A stretch of DNA of 64,000 bases from Mycolicibacterium sediminis. GTDB taxonomy: Bacteria > Actinomycetota > Actinomycetes > Mycobacteriales > Mycobacteriaceae. Made by a program: the position numbers and the translations under genes. Location of the stretch: positions 3,224,001 through 3,288,000 of the forward strand of contig NZ_AP022588.1 of assembly GCF_010731735.1 (NCBI RefSeq), in the 5' to 3' direction. Under the pieces are notes generated by a model, which was not told the DNA's origin, searched no databases, and saw only the letters and a program-made list of their open reading frames with translations. This document shows, piece by piece, positions 7,409 to 16,331 of the stretch. Within the stretch, counting starts at the first letter, position 1. Every line of letters starts with the position of its first letter.

Positions 7409-8620
7409 GTGAAGCCAACGACCTCCGCCGAGCGGGTATTCGACGTCCTCATCATCGGCGGCGGCAACGCCGGGATCAGCGCCGCGGCACGGCTGATCCG
7501 GCGCGGCATCGACGACGTGGCGGTGATCGAGTCGCAGGCCGTCCACACCTACCGGCCCCTCCTGTCGTACGTCGGAGGGGGTGCTGCGTCGATGCGCAGC
7601 GCCGAGCGCACCCAGCGCTCGGTGACGCCCCGCGGGTGCACGTGGCTTCGCGAACCCGCGGTTGCCGTGGACGCCGACGCCAGGACGGTCCGGTGCGCGG
7701 ATGGACTGACCTACGGCTACCGGGACCTGATCCTCGCCGCTGGTCTCGTCCCGGACGAGGAGGCACTGCCCGGGACGTTCGCCGCCCTCGACCACGCCGG
7801 GGTGGCCAGCAACTACGTGGACCGGGCCGAGAAGACCTGGGAACTCGTCCGGACGATGCCCAGGGGTGGGCACGCCGTCTTCACCGTCCCCAGGCCCCCC
7901 GTGAGCTGTTCGGGGACCACGATCAAACCCGTGTTCCTCGCCGCGGCGCACTGGAAGCGCTCGGGTCTGCTGCCCGGCGTCACGATGACGCTGCTGATCG
8001 ACCGGCCGTCGCTCCTGGGCGCTCCCGCGCTCGACGAGAGCCTGAACCGCTACCTGACGGACGTCGGCGTGCAGGTCTCCTACGACACCGCGGTCACCGC
8101 GCTACATCCCGAGCGCCGGGAGATCACCGTCACCGACGCGGACGGAACACGAGGCCCGATCCGGTACGACATGCTGCACCTCGTTCCGCCGTTCCGCGGA
8201 CCCGAGTGGGTGACGGAGTCGCATCTCGAGGCGGCGGGCAGCCACGGTCTCGTCGACGTGGACTCGCGGACCTTCAGGCACCGGGTGCATCCGGACGTAT
8301 GGGCGGTGGGGGACTGCGCGACGGTCGACACCGATCCGTCCGGCGGTGCCATTCGACGCCAGACCTCAATCCTCGTCGACAACCTGCTCGCCGCCCGCGG
8401 CGGCGCGACGTCGCTCACCGAGTACGACGGCTACACCGTCGCGCCGGTCACGACGGACCGCAGACACCTGGTGTTCGGTGAGTTCGATCGCAGCGGTGAG
8501 CCGGCGTCGTCATTGCCCGCCTTCATCGATCCGCTCAAGGCCCATGGGTTCACGTGGGCCCTCGACCGGTACGGGTTGCCGGTCACGTACTGGAACCTGA
8601 TCCTCAAGGGCCTGGCGTGA
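7409..8620 (+). CDS. Sulfide:quinone oxidoreductase-like FAD protein
   Basis: A 403-residue two-dinucleotide-binding flavoprotein. It opens with the FAD motif IIGGGNAGISAA (15-26), has the second-domain region after about residue 150, and the FAD-closing motif WAVGDCAT near 295. The region VSCSGTTIKP (Cys167) aligns with the CAGAP redox-Cys segment of type I sulfide:quinone oxidoreductases, but the following residues differ. The enzyme may oxidise sulfide or persulfide with a quinone, or be a related NAD(P)H dehydrogenase. The GTG at 7409 has AAGGGG 12 bases upstream. It is divergent from the STAS operon with 235 bp between starts. Confidence 0.8.
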   Translation: MKPTTSAERVFDVLIIGGGNAGISAAARLIRRGIDDVAVIESQAVHTYRPLLSYVGGGAASMRSAERTQRSVTPRGCTWLREPAVAVDADARTVRCADGLTYGYRDLILAAGLVPDEEALPGTFAALDHAGVASNYVDRAEKTWELVRTMPRGGHAVFTVPRPPVSCSGTTIKPVFLAAAHWKRSGLLPGVTMTLLIDRPSLLGAPALDESLNRYLTDVGVQVSYDTAVTALHPERREITVTDADGTRGPIRYDMLHLVPPFRGPEWVTESHLEAAGSHGLVDVDSRTFRHRVHPDVWAVGDCATVDTDPSGGAIRRQTSILVDNLLAARGGATSLTEYDGYTVAPVTTDRRHLVFGEFDRSGEPASSLPAFIDPLKAHGFTWALDRYGLPVTYWNLILKGLA

Positions 8621-8810
8621 CCCAGGGGTTTGCCGACCCACGGACCGGGGCATCACGACGAGGCCCACTCGGCGTCACGGACGCGGCAGTGGTGCGGCGA
8701 AGTCCCGTCGCCGGCGCGTTCAGACAGGAGCGCGACCGGATCTCCGACGGGGCTTCGTTTCGGTCGAACCAGCTCCGATCAGCCGTTTGCGCAACGCATT
8801 TCGCGCCGGG

Positions 8811-9464
8811 TCACTCGGGCCAGCCGTTGCCGAGGATGACGTCGACGAAACTCTCCCGTACGAATGACTCGTCGTAGCGCTCGAGGACGTCGGCGTTGAC
8901 GGTGCCGAACGTGCTGTCCGGACGGTGCCGAACCCCCTCGGTGAAGGCGTGCAGGATCCGGTCCTTGAACGCCGGGCGTGGGTGAGCCGCCGTGACGGCG
9001 TCCAGCAGTTCGACCGGCAGGTCGTCCCGGCCGATGCCGAGTACGTCGGTCTCGACGCCGGCGGTGACCAGCGCGACCTCGGGATCGAGGAACTCCGGTA
9101 CCCCCGGGGTGGTGTGCAGCGCGATGCCGAGCCACACCTTGCGGGCGTCGGCCGCGCTGACGCCGTGCTCGAGCAGGAAGTCCCGCGCGGCGTTCGCCCC
9201 GTCGACCTCGAACCGGAGCGTGGACGTCGTGCGGAAGCGCTCGGTCAGACCCAGGTCGTGGAACATCGCGCCGACGTAGAGCAGTTCGAGGTCGGGGGTC
9301 AATCCGCGGCGGCGCCCCTGCAGCGCACCGAAGAGGAAGACCCGCCGGGAGTGGTCGAAGAGCAGATCGTCCTCGGCCTCGCGGACGAGGGCGGTCGTGG
9401 CGCGCACCAGGGGCGTGTCGGGGATGTCGATGCCGGCGATGCGGTTCGGGAGTGTGGCGGTCAT
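8811..9464 (-). CDS. HD-domain hydrolase (cyanamide-hydratase-like)
   Basis: A 217-residue HD superfamily protein. Metal ligands are visible as His38 (LLFDHSRRVF), the His69-Asp70 pair (AMFHDLGL) and a later His in GIALHTTPG. The layout resembles cyanamide hydratase/DDI2-like proteins rather than nucleotide phosphohydrolases, but the substrate cannot be assigned. The ATG at 9464 has a strong AAGGAG 6 bases upstream. It is divergent, with a 121-bp gap, from a GlxA-type regulator whose N-terminal domain is DJ-1/PfpI-like; that regulator probably controls it. The 190 bp downstream, up to 8620, hold nothing I can identify. Confidence 0.85.
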   Translation of the reverse strand: MTATLPNRIAGIDIPDTPLVRATTALVREAEDDLLFDHSRRVFLFGALQGRRRGLTPDLELLYVGAMFHDLGLTERFRTTSTLRFEVDGANAARDFLLEHGVSAADARKVWLGIALHTTPGVPEFLDPEVALVTAGVETDVLGIGRDDLPVELLDAVTAAHPRPAFKDRILHAFTEGVRHRPDSTFGTVNADVLERYDESFVRESFVDVILGNGWPE

Positions 9465-9585
9465 GGTGGCTCCTTCAGTCGGGCGCGGCCTCGGTCGTCG
9501 AGGTGACTCCAGCGTGCGCGTCCCGCGACCAGGAATGCTGTGGCGGATCTGCCGTCCATCCCATGGATTCGGACACAATGGACCG

Positions 9586-10557
9586 ATGGGAGCGGATCGG
9601 GGTTCGCGCGAGGTCGTCGTGATCGTGTTCGACGGCGTGAAACTGCTCGACGCGGTCGGACCCGCGGAGGTGTTCGCCGAAGCCAACCGGTTCGGGGCGG
9701 ACTACCGCCTGCGGTTCGCGTCGGTCGACGGCCGGGACGTGACGACATCCATCGGGGCGACGTTCGCCGTCACCGACCGGATCTCGGCGATCCACGACGT
9801 CGACACCGTGCTCGTGGCGGGCGGGGACGGGTTGGTCGGACGCCCGATCGATCCCGACCTCGTCGATGCCGTCAGGGCGGTGGCGACGACCACGCGACGG
9901 TTGGCCTCGATCTGCACCGGCGCCTTCGTCCTCGCCCAGGCCGGCGTGCTCGACGGCCGCCGGGCCACCACGCACTGGCGGCATACCCGGTTGTTGGCGA
10001 AGGCCTTTCCCCTGACGACGGTCGAACCGGACGCGATCTTCGTCCAGGACGGCACCGTCTTCACCTCGGCAGGGGTGTCCGCGGGCATCGACCTCGCGCT
10101 GGCGCTGGTCGAGATGGACCACGGGAGCCCGCTGGTTCGCGACGTGGCCCGGTCGCTGGTGGTCTACCTGAAGCGGGCGGGCGGTCAATCGCAGTTCTCG
10201 GTCCTGGTCGAGGCCAGCCCGCCGCCACAGTCGGTGCTGAGCAGGGTCACCGACGCGATCACCGCCGACCCCGCGGGGGATCACGGGGTCAAGGTGCTGG
10301 CCGCGCATGCCGCCTTGAGCACGCGGCAGTTGACGAGGCTGTTCCACGCCGAATTGGGCACCACGCCGGCGCGTTACGTGGAGAGCGTGCGGGTCGACCT
10401 CGGTCGCGCCGCGCTCGACGCGGGGCACAGCGTGGGTGAGAGCGCGAGGCTGGCCGGCTTCGGGAGCCCGGAGACCTTCCGCCGGGTGTTCGTCAGCACG
10501 CTGGGGGTGTCGCCCAAGGCGTATCGCGACCGGTTCCGGACCGCCGCCGTGGGCTGA
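9586..10557 (+). CDS. GlxA-type AraC regulator with DJ-1/PfpI domain
   Basis: A 323-residue protein with a DJ-1/PfpI (GATase1-like) domain at about 8-190 and an AraC helix-turn-helix pair at about 225-320. The nucleophile-elbow Cys is retained (SICTGAFVLA, Cys110). The AraC signature is clear at GESARLAGFGSPETFRRVF. Members of this family sense small amines or nitrogenous metabolites, sometimes with residual enzymatic folds. The start at 9586 is the only ATG in frame near the domain start. It is divergent from the HD hydrolase gene, its likely target. Confidence 0.9.
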   Translation: MGADRGSREVVVIVFDGVKLLDAVGPAEVFAEANRFGADYRLRFASVDGRDVTTSIGATFAVTDRISAIHDVDTVLVAGGDGLVGRPIDPDLVDAVRAVATTTRRLASICTGAFVLAQAGVLDGRRATTHWRHTRLLAKAFPLTTVEPDAIFVQDGTVFTSAGVSAGIDLALALVEMDHGSPLVRDVARSLVVYLKRAGGQSQFSVLVEASPPPQSVLSRVTDAITADPAGDHGVKVLAAHAALSTRQLTRLFHAELGTTPARYVESVRVDLGRAALDAGHSVGESARLAGFGSPETFRRVFVSTLGVSPKAYRDRFRTAAVG

Positions 10558-10566
10558 ACCGCGCGG

Positions 10567-10812
10567 CTAGCAGGCGAGCGAGGCGATGCGGTCGGGGCAG
10601 GGATCCTCGGCGAGGGAGAAGGCGGTGCAGCGGCACCGCTCGTACGGGTGATCGTCGTGGGCGCCATCGGTGTCGCATTCGTGGCATCCGTGGCACTGCC
10701 CGGACAGGCTGTGCTCGGGGTTGCGGTGTCCGCACTCGCACATGGACTCGAGTTCGAGATCCAGGAGATCGTCGAACGAGGAGTCATGGGTCTGGCGTGA
10801 ACTGCGAGGCAT
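10567..10812 (-). CDS. Small Cys/His-rich metal-binding protein
   Basis: An 81-residue acidic protein I do not recognise by name. It contains a dense set of Cys and His: CECGH at about 25-29, CHGCHEC at about 40-46, CRC at about 59-61, plus later Cys residues and a C-terminal Cys. The spacing suggests two zinc (or other metal) sites. No clear ribosome binding site precedes the ATG; an internal ATG just before CECGH is possible. It is convergent with the GlxA-type regulator and divergent from the photolyase-like radical SAM gene, with an AT-rich likely promoter region in the 203-bp gap. Confidence 0.7.
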   Translation of the reverse strand: MPRSSRQTHDSSFDDLLDLELESMCECGHRNPEHSLSGQCHGCHECDTDGAHDDHPYERCRCTAFSLAEDPCPDRIASLAC

Positions 10813-11015
10813 GGTGAGAACGTTAGCTGACCAAAGGTATGCCAGTCCACCTTAAAACGGGGAAATGGTCGGTTTTCCGTGTGACATGCCCAACACGGTC
10901 GCGATGCATGAAAAACCACACCACGTTTCACCTGGATCGATGCCGGTAATCACTGCACCCTCGGTCACTCTATGCCCGGAATCCGCCTCTCCCACACCGT
11001 GTTGGACCACTCGTC

Positions 11016-12128
11016 ATGACTTCTTCATCCGTTCCCATCTCCTCCCCATCCTCGGATGCCGGCACGCTGTGGACACCCGCCCGCGTACTGGTCACCCGGT
11101 CGGCGGCAGAACTTCCCCTCGGCGCCGACATCGTCGCCCGCTGCGAGGCCGCCGGGGTCGCAGACATCGACGTCCTGTCCGGGGACCGCCTGCCACCCCT
11201 TCGCGCCGAGAACGACCGCGCCGCCTACGCCCTCGCCAAGCGCACCCTCGCGGTGGTCGTGGCACCGCCGAGCAAGCGTCGCCTCCAACCCATCCCGCCC
11301 AGTGCGGACTGGCGGATCGACCTCGCCCAGGGTTGCCCCGGACACTGCCAGTACTGCTACCTGGCCGGGTCCCTGAGTGGCCCGCCGATCACCCGGGTCT
11401 ACGCGAACCTTCCCGAGATCCTGGCCGGGATGGACGAGCACGTCGGCAAGGGCACCATCACGTCGGGCACGGCCGAGAGGTCGGACGAGGGAACGACGTT
11501 CGAGGCCTCCTGCTACACGGATCCGCTGGCGCTCGAGCACCTGACGGGTTCGCTGTCGACCACGATCAGCCACGTCGGGACGCACGACTGGGCCTCGCCG
11601 GTCGGACTGCGGTTCACCACCAAGTACGACGGCGTGGCCCCGCTGCTCGACCTGCCGCACGGGGGTCGCGCGCGGGTGCGGGTGTCCGTGAACGCCGACG
11701 AGGTCGCGTCCCGGTTCGAAGGAGGCACCGCCCGCCTGCCGCGGCGGATCGCAGCCCTGCGCAGCCTCGCGCTCGCCGGCTACCGGGTGGGCCTGACCAT
11801 CGCGCCGATCATGCCGATCCCGCAGTGGCGGGAGGCGTACGGCCAGATGCTGCGCGACGTCGCCGGCGCGCTCGACGACGTCCCCGGCCTCGACCTGACC
11901 GTCGAGTGCATCACGCACCGGTTCACGGCGGCCAGCAAGGACGTGCTGGTCGGCTGGTACCCACGGACCAAGCTCGAGATGGACGAGGCGGCCCGCACGC
12001 GCAAGTTCGGCAAGTACGGCTCGGCGAAGTACGTCTACCCGAAGGACGTCATGGCCGATCTGCGTACCTGGTTCGCCGCCGAGCTGGAGTCGACGCTGCC
12101 CGCGGCACGCACGCTCTACTGGACGTAG
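11016..12128 (+). CDS. splB: Spore photoproduct lyase family radical SAM protein
   Basis: A 370-residue radical S-adenosylmethionine enzyme closely resembling SplB. The iron-sulfur motif is C-x3-C-x2-C (Cys107, Cys111, Cys114), followed by the Tyr of CQYCY. Cys166 in ASCYTD sits where B. subtilis SplB has its hydrogen-donating Cys141. The later segments YPRTKLEMDE and GSAKYVYPKD also match the family. SplB repairs the UV-induced thymine dimer of spore DNA; in a mycobacterium the role may be repair of similar lesions in dormant or desiccated cells. No strong ribosome binding site precedes the ATG. The gene stands alone, convergent with a small membrane protein. Confidence 0.88.
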   Translation: MTSSSVPISSPSSDAGTLWTPARVLVTRSAAELPLGADIVARCEAAGVADIDVLSGDRLPPLRAENDRAAYALAKRTLAVVVAPPSKRRLQPIPPSADWRIDLAQGCPGHCQYCYLAGSLSGPPITRVYANLPEILAGMDEHVGKGTITSGTAERSDEGTTFEASCYTDPLALEHLTGSLSTTISHVGTHDWASPVGLRFTTKYDGVAPLLDLPHGGRARVRVSVNADEVASRFEGGTARLPRRIAALRSLALAGYRVGLTIAPIMPIPQWREAYGQMLRDVAGALDDVPGLDLTVECITHRFTAASKDVLVGWYPRTKLEMDEAARTRKFGKYGSAKYVYPKDVMADLRTWFAAELESTLPAARTLYWT

Positions 12129-12138
12129 CGGTCCCCGG

Positions 12139-12309
12139 CTACCTGCTGGGAAGCGGCTGCTCGGCCAGGAACTCCTCGGTCTCGCGGACCAGTTGCCGGA
12201 CGTCGCTGCGCCACGCGTAGTAATAGAACGCGGCCGCCGCAAGTACGCCGCCGGCCACGGCGGACACCAGGATGATTCGGTTCGTCGACGTGTCGCCACC
12301 CCACTTCAT
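12139..12309 (-). CDS. Small single-pass membrane protein (56 residues)
   Basis: A 56-residue ORF starting ATG at 12309 with AAGGAT about 6 bases upstream. Residues 11-32 form one clear transmembrane segment (RIILVSAVAGGVLAAAAFYY), followed by an acidic, charged cytoplasmic-type tail (VRQLVRETEEFLAEQ). It converges on the photolyase-like gene, 10 bp apart, and precedes the MmpL gene in space but not in transcription. I do not recognise a family. The hydrophobic pattern, start signal and placement between genes support a real gene. Confidence 0.7.
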   Translation of the reverse strand: MKWGGDTSTNRIILVSAVAGGVLAAAAFYYYAWRSDVRQLVRETEEFLAEQPLPSR

Positions 12310-12377
12310 CCTGACATCCTTCCACTCGCGTGGCGGTCGGACCGGCTTCCCGGGCCGATGTCATCAATGCAAAATAT

Positions 12378-15290
12378 CTACGACCCGGTGCCCACGGGTT
12401 CGGGTTCACGGCCCGCCGGCGGTGGTGGCGAGGGCCACGCCGACGGGACGGGGCGGGGTCGGACGATCTGCGGCCACCAGAACCACTTGCCGAGCAGGGC
12501 GGCGATGGACGGCATCATCAGCGACCGGACCACCAGTGTGTCGAACAGCAGACCCAGGCCGATGGTCGTGCCGACCTGACCGATCACGGTCAGCGAGCTG
12601 ACGGCCATCGACATCATCGTGAAGGCGAAGACCAGTCCGGCCGACGTGACCACCGAGCCCGTGCCACCCATCGACCGGATGATGCCGGTGTGCAGGCCGG
12701 CGTGGATCTCCTCCTTGAAGCGCGCGACGAGCAGCAGGTTGTAGTCCGCGCCCACGGCCAACAGGATGATCAACGACATCGGCAGGACCATCCAGTGCAG
12801 TTCGATCCCGATCAGGTGCTGCCAGATCAGCACCGACAACCCCAGGGACGCACCGAGCGAGATGGCGACGGTCGCGACGATCACCGCCGCCGCCACGATT
12901 GCGCGGGTGATGATCAACATGATGATGAAGATCAGCGCCATGGCCGCGATGCCCGCGATGATGAGGTCCCAATTGGCGCCGTCCGACATGTCCTTGAACG
13001 TCGCCGCGCTACCGGCGAGATAGATCCTCGAACCCTCCAGCGGCGTGCCCTTGATCGCCTCCTTCGCCGCGGTCTTGATCGCGTCGATGCGCTCGATGCC
13101 CTCCGGGGTCAAGGGGTCGCCCTCGTGGGAGACGATGAAGCGCACCGATTTCCCGTCCGGGGAGATGAAGTTCTTCATGCCGCGCTTGAAGTCTTCGTTG
13201 TCGAAGATCTCCGGCGGCAGGTAGAACGAGTCGTCGTTGCGGGCGTCGTCGAACGCCTCACCCATCGCCGTCGAGTTCTCCGACGCCGCTGCCTGCTGGT
13301 CCTGCTGACCCTTCTGGGTCGCGTACTGCGTCAGCATCATCTGCTTCATCGACTTCATCGTCGTGATCTGCTGAGGCATCAGGGCGGTCAGCTGCGGCAT
13401 CAGGGCATCGAGCTTCTCCAGCTCCGGCACCAGCTCCTGCACGTCGTCGCTGGTGGTGTTGATGCCGTCGAGGGTGTCGAACACCGACCGGATCGACCAG
13501 CAGACCGGGATGTCGTAGCAGTGCGGTTCCCAGTAGAAGTAGCTGCGGATCGGCCGGAAGAAGTCGTCGAAGTTGGCGATGCTGTCCCGCAGTTCGCCGA
13601 TGTCGACCGCCATGCCCTTGGTCTTGGCGACCATCTCGTGGGTGACGTCGGCCATCTGCTCGGTCAGCGCCGACATCTTCTCGAGCGTGCCGATCGTGGT
13701 GTCCATGTCCGCGGCCTGCTTCAGCATGTCGGCCGCACGGTCCTGGTTGTACTTCTCGTTCATCTTCTGCGTCGTGCCCTGCATCGAGATCTGGAACGGG
13801 ATCGTCGAATGCTCGAGCGGCTTGCCCTCGGGACGGGTGATCGCTTGCACCTGGCTGATGCCCGGCGTCTTCACCACGGCCTTGGCGATCTTGTCGATGA
13901 CCAGGAAGTCCGCCGAGTTGCGCAGATCGTGGTCGCTCTCGATGAGCAGCAGCTCGGGATTCATCCGGGCGGGGGAGAAGTGCCGCTCGGCCGCCGCGTA
14001 CCCCGCGTTGGCGGGCATCGTCTCGGGCAGGTAGTTGCGGTCGTTGTAGTTGGTCCGGTACCCGGGCAGCACGATCAGGCCGATCAGCGCCAGTCCGATG
14101 GTGGCGACGAGGATGGGGCCGGGCCAGCGGGTGACGGCGGCGCCGACCTTGCGCCAGCCGCGGACCTTGAGGGCCCGCTTGGGCTCGAGGATCTTGCCGA
14201 ACCGGCTGGCCACGGTGACCACCGCCGGGCCGAGGGACAGCGCGGCCAACACGCACGTCACCATGCCGATGGCGAGCGGGATGCCCATCGTGTTGAAGTA
14301 GGGCAGGTTCGTGAAGTGCAGGCAGAAGGTCGCGCCCGCGATGGTGAGACCGGAGCCGAGCACGACGTGGGCGGTGCCCTGAAACATCGTGTAGTAGGCC
14401 GATTCCCGGTCCTCGCCGGCGCTGCGTGCCTCCTGATATCGCCCGATCAGGAAGATCGCGTAGTCGGTGGCGGCCGCGATCGCGAGCGTCACCAGCAGGT
14501 TGGTCGCGAACGTCGAGAGTCCGATGATCTCGTGAAACCCCAGGAACGACACCACGCCGCGGGTCGCGAGCAGTTCGAGTACCACCATCACCAGCACGAT
14601 CACCGTGGTGACGATCGACCGGTAGACCAGCAGGAGCATCACGATGATCACCGTGAAGGTGACCGCCTCGATGGTCCGCATGCTCTGGTCGCCGGCGGCG
14701 ATCTGATCTGCCGCGAGTGCTCCGGCGCCGGTGACGTAGGCCGTGACGCCGTCGGGCGCGGGCACGCTGTCGACGATCTTCTGGACGGCCTCGACGGACT
14801 CGTTGGCCAGCGTCTCGCCCTGGTTGCCCCGCAGATAGATCTGCACGTAGGCGGCCTTGCCGTCCGAACTCTGCGAGCCGGACGCGGTCAGCGGATCACT
14901 CCACATGTCCTGGACGTGCTCGACGTGGGCGTCGTCGGCCTGCAGCTTGGCGACGATCTGGTCGTAGTACCTATGTGCAGAGTCGCCGAGGGCGTCCTGA
15001 CCCTCCAGCACGACCATCGCCGAGCTGTTCGAGTCGAACTCCTCGAAGACCTCGCCGACGTGCTTCATGGCGATCATCGATGGCGCCGACTCGGGCGTCA
15101 TCGAGACCGACCGCATCTTGCCGACCTCTTCGAGCTGCGGCACCGCGGTGTTCAGGACCGCGATGACCGCGACCCAGGCCAGGATGACCACGATCGCGAA
15201 GGACCGGATGGTCCGAGGGACGAAGGGCCGTGCCGCGTCGCGGGCGTTGGGGAAGCGGTCGGTGTCGACGTCCTTGGCGTGGTTGCTCAT
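12378..15290 (-). CDS. MmpL-family RND transporter
   Basis: A 970-residue inner-membrane exporter of the MmpL4/MmpL5 type. It has TM1 at about 30-48, a periplasmic porter domain, the first TM bundle (about 205-370), a long second periplasmic domain rich in coiled coil (about 470-690), and the second TM bundle. The proton-relay Asp-Tyr pairs are present in both halves (ATDYAIFLI, Asp276; GADYNLLLV near 850). MmpL4/5 proteins export siderophores or lipids, usually with a small MmpS partner encoded next door; no MmpS gene is in this window. The tail is Pro-rich. The ATG at 15290 has only a weak ribosome binding site. Confidence 0.93.
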   Translation of the reverse strand: MSNHAKDVDTDRFPNARDAARPFVPRTIRSFAIVVILAWVAVIAVLNTAVPQLEEVGKMRSVSMTPESAPSMIAMKHVGEVFEEFDSNSSAMVVLEGQDALGDSAHRYYDQIVAKLQADDAHVEHVQDMWSDPLTASGSQSSDGKAAYVQIYLRGNQGETLANESVEAVQKIVDSVPAPDGVTAYVTGAGALAADQIAAGDQSMRTIEAVTFTVIIVMLLLVYRSIVTTVIVLVMVVLELLATRGVVSFLGFHEIIGLSTFATNLLVTLAIAAATDYAIFLIGRYQEARSAGEDRESAYYTMFQGTAHVVLGSGLTIAGATFCLHFTNLPYFNTMGIPLAIGMVTCVLAALSLGPAVVTVASRFGKILEPKRALKVRGWRKVGAAVTRWPGPILVATIGLALIGLIVLPGYRTNYNDRNYLPETMPANAGYAAAERHFSPARMNPELLLIESDHDLRNSADFLVIDKIAKAVVKTPGISQVQAITRPEGKPLEHSTIPFQISMQGTTQKMNEKYNQDRAADMLKQAADMDTTIGTLEKMSALTEQMADVTHEMVAKTKGMAVDIGELRDSIANFDDFFRPIRSYFYWEPHCYDIPVCWSIRSVFDTLDGINTTSDDVQELVPELEKLDALMPQLTALMPQQITTMKSMKQMMLTQYATQKGQQDQQAAASENSTAMGEAFDDARNDDSFYLPPEIFDNEDFKRGMKNFISPDGKSVRFIVSHEGDPLTPEGIERIDAIKTAAKEAIKGTPLEGSRIYLAGSAATFKDMSDGANWDLIIAGIAAMALIFIIMLIITRAIVAAAVIVATVAISLGASLGLSVLIWQHLIGIELHWMVLPMSLIILLAVGADYNLLLVARFKEEIHAGLHTGIIRSMGGTGSVVTSAGLVFAFTMMSMAVSSLTVIGQVGTTIGLGLLFDTLVVRSLMMPSIAALLGKWFWWPQIVRPRPVPSAWPSPPPPAGREPEPVGTGS

Positions 15291-15658
15291 CGGGCGGTCA
15301 CGTCACGCACGGTCGGGGTCGGGCGGAGCGTCGACGAGGGTCGTTCCCGTCGGGGGGCGCGTGGCATGAAGCCGCGTGTCACTGTGTCACCGTTCGTCGC
15401 GTTGGCACCGGGGATGCCGGTGTGAGCCGGCTCAGAACGGCGTCGGCATCGCGTAAGTGCGGCGTGCGACGGTCTGGCGCTGCTCGGCTGATTGAATAGT
15501 ACGGCTAAACAGTGGGAGCGCAATCCGCTCGTCCATGATGCTGCCCACTGCGCGTCGCCACTGTGAGACGGGTTACACGTCCCGGCCGGCCGTCGACGTC
15601 CACCGTGGGCGGCGCCGGCCGCTTTACGTCGTCGCGCGAAGGTGTCACGGTACTCGGC
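15291..15658. other. Intergenic region between mmpL and a SnoaL gene
   Basis: These 368 bp separate divergent genes and must hold both promoters. A relatively AT-rich patch (GATTGAATAGTACGGCTAAA near 15490) is the most promoter-like part. I see no ribosome-binding-site-supported small gene, IdeR box or long inverted repeat. Confidence 0.5.
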
Positions 15659-16150
15659 ATGGACGACCACGCCCGCCTGCTCGACGTCGAGGCCATCACC
15701 CGGCTCAAGGCCCGCTACTGCCGCCTCCTCGACACCAAGGACTGGGCGGGGTGGCGCAACCTGTTCACCGACGACTTCGTCAGCGACACCTCGAGTTCCG
15801 GTGGGAAGGTGATCGTCGGTGCCGACGAGTTCGTCGCCTTCACCCGCAGGAGTCTGCGGGCGCAGCCCACGGTCCACCAGGTGCACGCGCCCGAGATCGA
15901 GGTGACGTCGGCTACCACCGCCCGCGGGGTGTGGGCGCTGGAGGACGTGGTGCGGCTCGGGCCCGGCGTCAACCTGCGCGGCTACGGCCACTACAGCGAG
16001 ACCTACGAGAAGGCCGACGGCACCTGGCGAATCTCGACCTCGACGCTCACCCGGCTCCGGATGGACTTCTTCAACGGCCTGGTCAGCGTGTACGTCTCCG
16101 ACCGGATGAATCGCCTGCTGACCCGGGTGGCCGCACGCGTGACGACATAG
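15659..16150 (+). CDS. SnoaL/NTF2-like protein
   Basis: A 163-residue protein with a SnoaL-like cone fold: the N-terminal helices ITRLKARYCRLLDTKDW, the strand LFTDDFV, and a beta-rich second half (VHQVHAPEIEVTSATTARGV; HYSETYEKADGTWRIS). Relatives include polyketide cyclases, steroid isomerase-like proteins and many mycobacterial proteins of unknown role. The ATG at 15659 is chosen by the domain start; AAGGTG lies 15 bases upstream. It is related in fold to the protein encoded at 24663. The enzyme substrate, if any, cannot be assigned. Confidence 0.85.
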   Translation: MDDHARLLDVEAITRLKARYCRLLDTKDWAGWRNLFTDDFVSDTSSSGGKVIVGADEFVAFTRRSLRAQPTVHQVHAPEIEVTSATTARGVWALEDVVRLGPGVNLRGYGHYSETYEKADGTWRISTSTLTRLRMDFFNGLVSVYVSDRMNRLLTRVAARVTT

Positions 16151-16190
16151 GCCGTTGCGGGTACCCGACGGTGGACGAAGGAGGTCCACG

Positions 16191-16331
16191 GTGAACGGTT
16201 CCCCGGACACGGACGACGACGGCCGCGAGGACGAGCCGAAGGGCGGACGCCCCGGACCGGCAGACCACGGTCGCCAGGGCGGGATGGCCACGCGCGAGAA
16301 CGCTCCCGAACTGACCGAGCCCGACGACTAG
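16191..16331 (+). CDS. Tiny acidic protein with strong ribosome binding site (46 residues)
   Basis: A 46-residue ORF beginning GTG at 16191 and preceded by GAAGGAGG with a 5-7-base spacer, among the best ribosome binding sites in the window. The product is highly charged and disordered-looking, rich in Asp, Glu, Gly and Pro (TDDDGRED early, ELTEPDD at the end), with no hydrophobic core. It begins 40 bp after the SnoaL stop, likely on the same transcript, and ends one base before the convergent nuclease gene. I recognise no family. Confidence 0.62.
   Translation: MNGSPDTDDDGREDEPKGGRPGPADHGRQGGMATRENAPELTEPDD

Noticed and set aside
11016-12128. Evidence for sporulation from the SplB-like gene
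   Set aside because: A single repair enzyme without any spore-coat, SASP or sigma-F/G genes nearby does not support sporulation.
12330-15425. A 1031-codon open frame on the plus strand opposite the MmpL gene
   Set aside because: It encodes low-complexity His/Arg/Asp/Gly-rich sequence without domains, and the minus-strand protein has clear RND motifs. High-GC DNA often leaves such shadow frames open.
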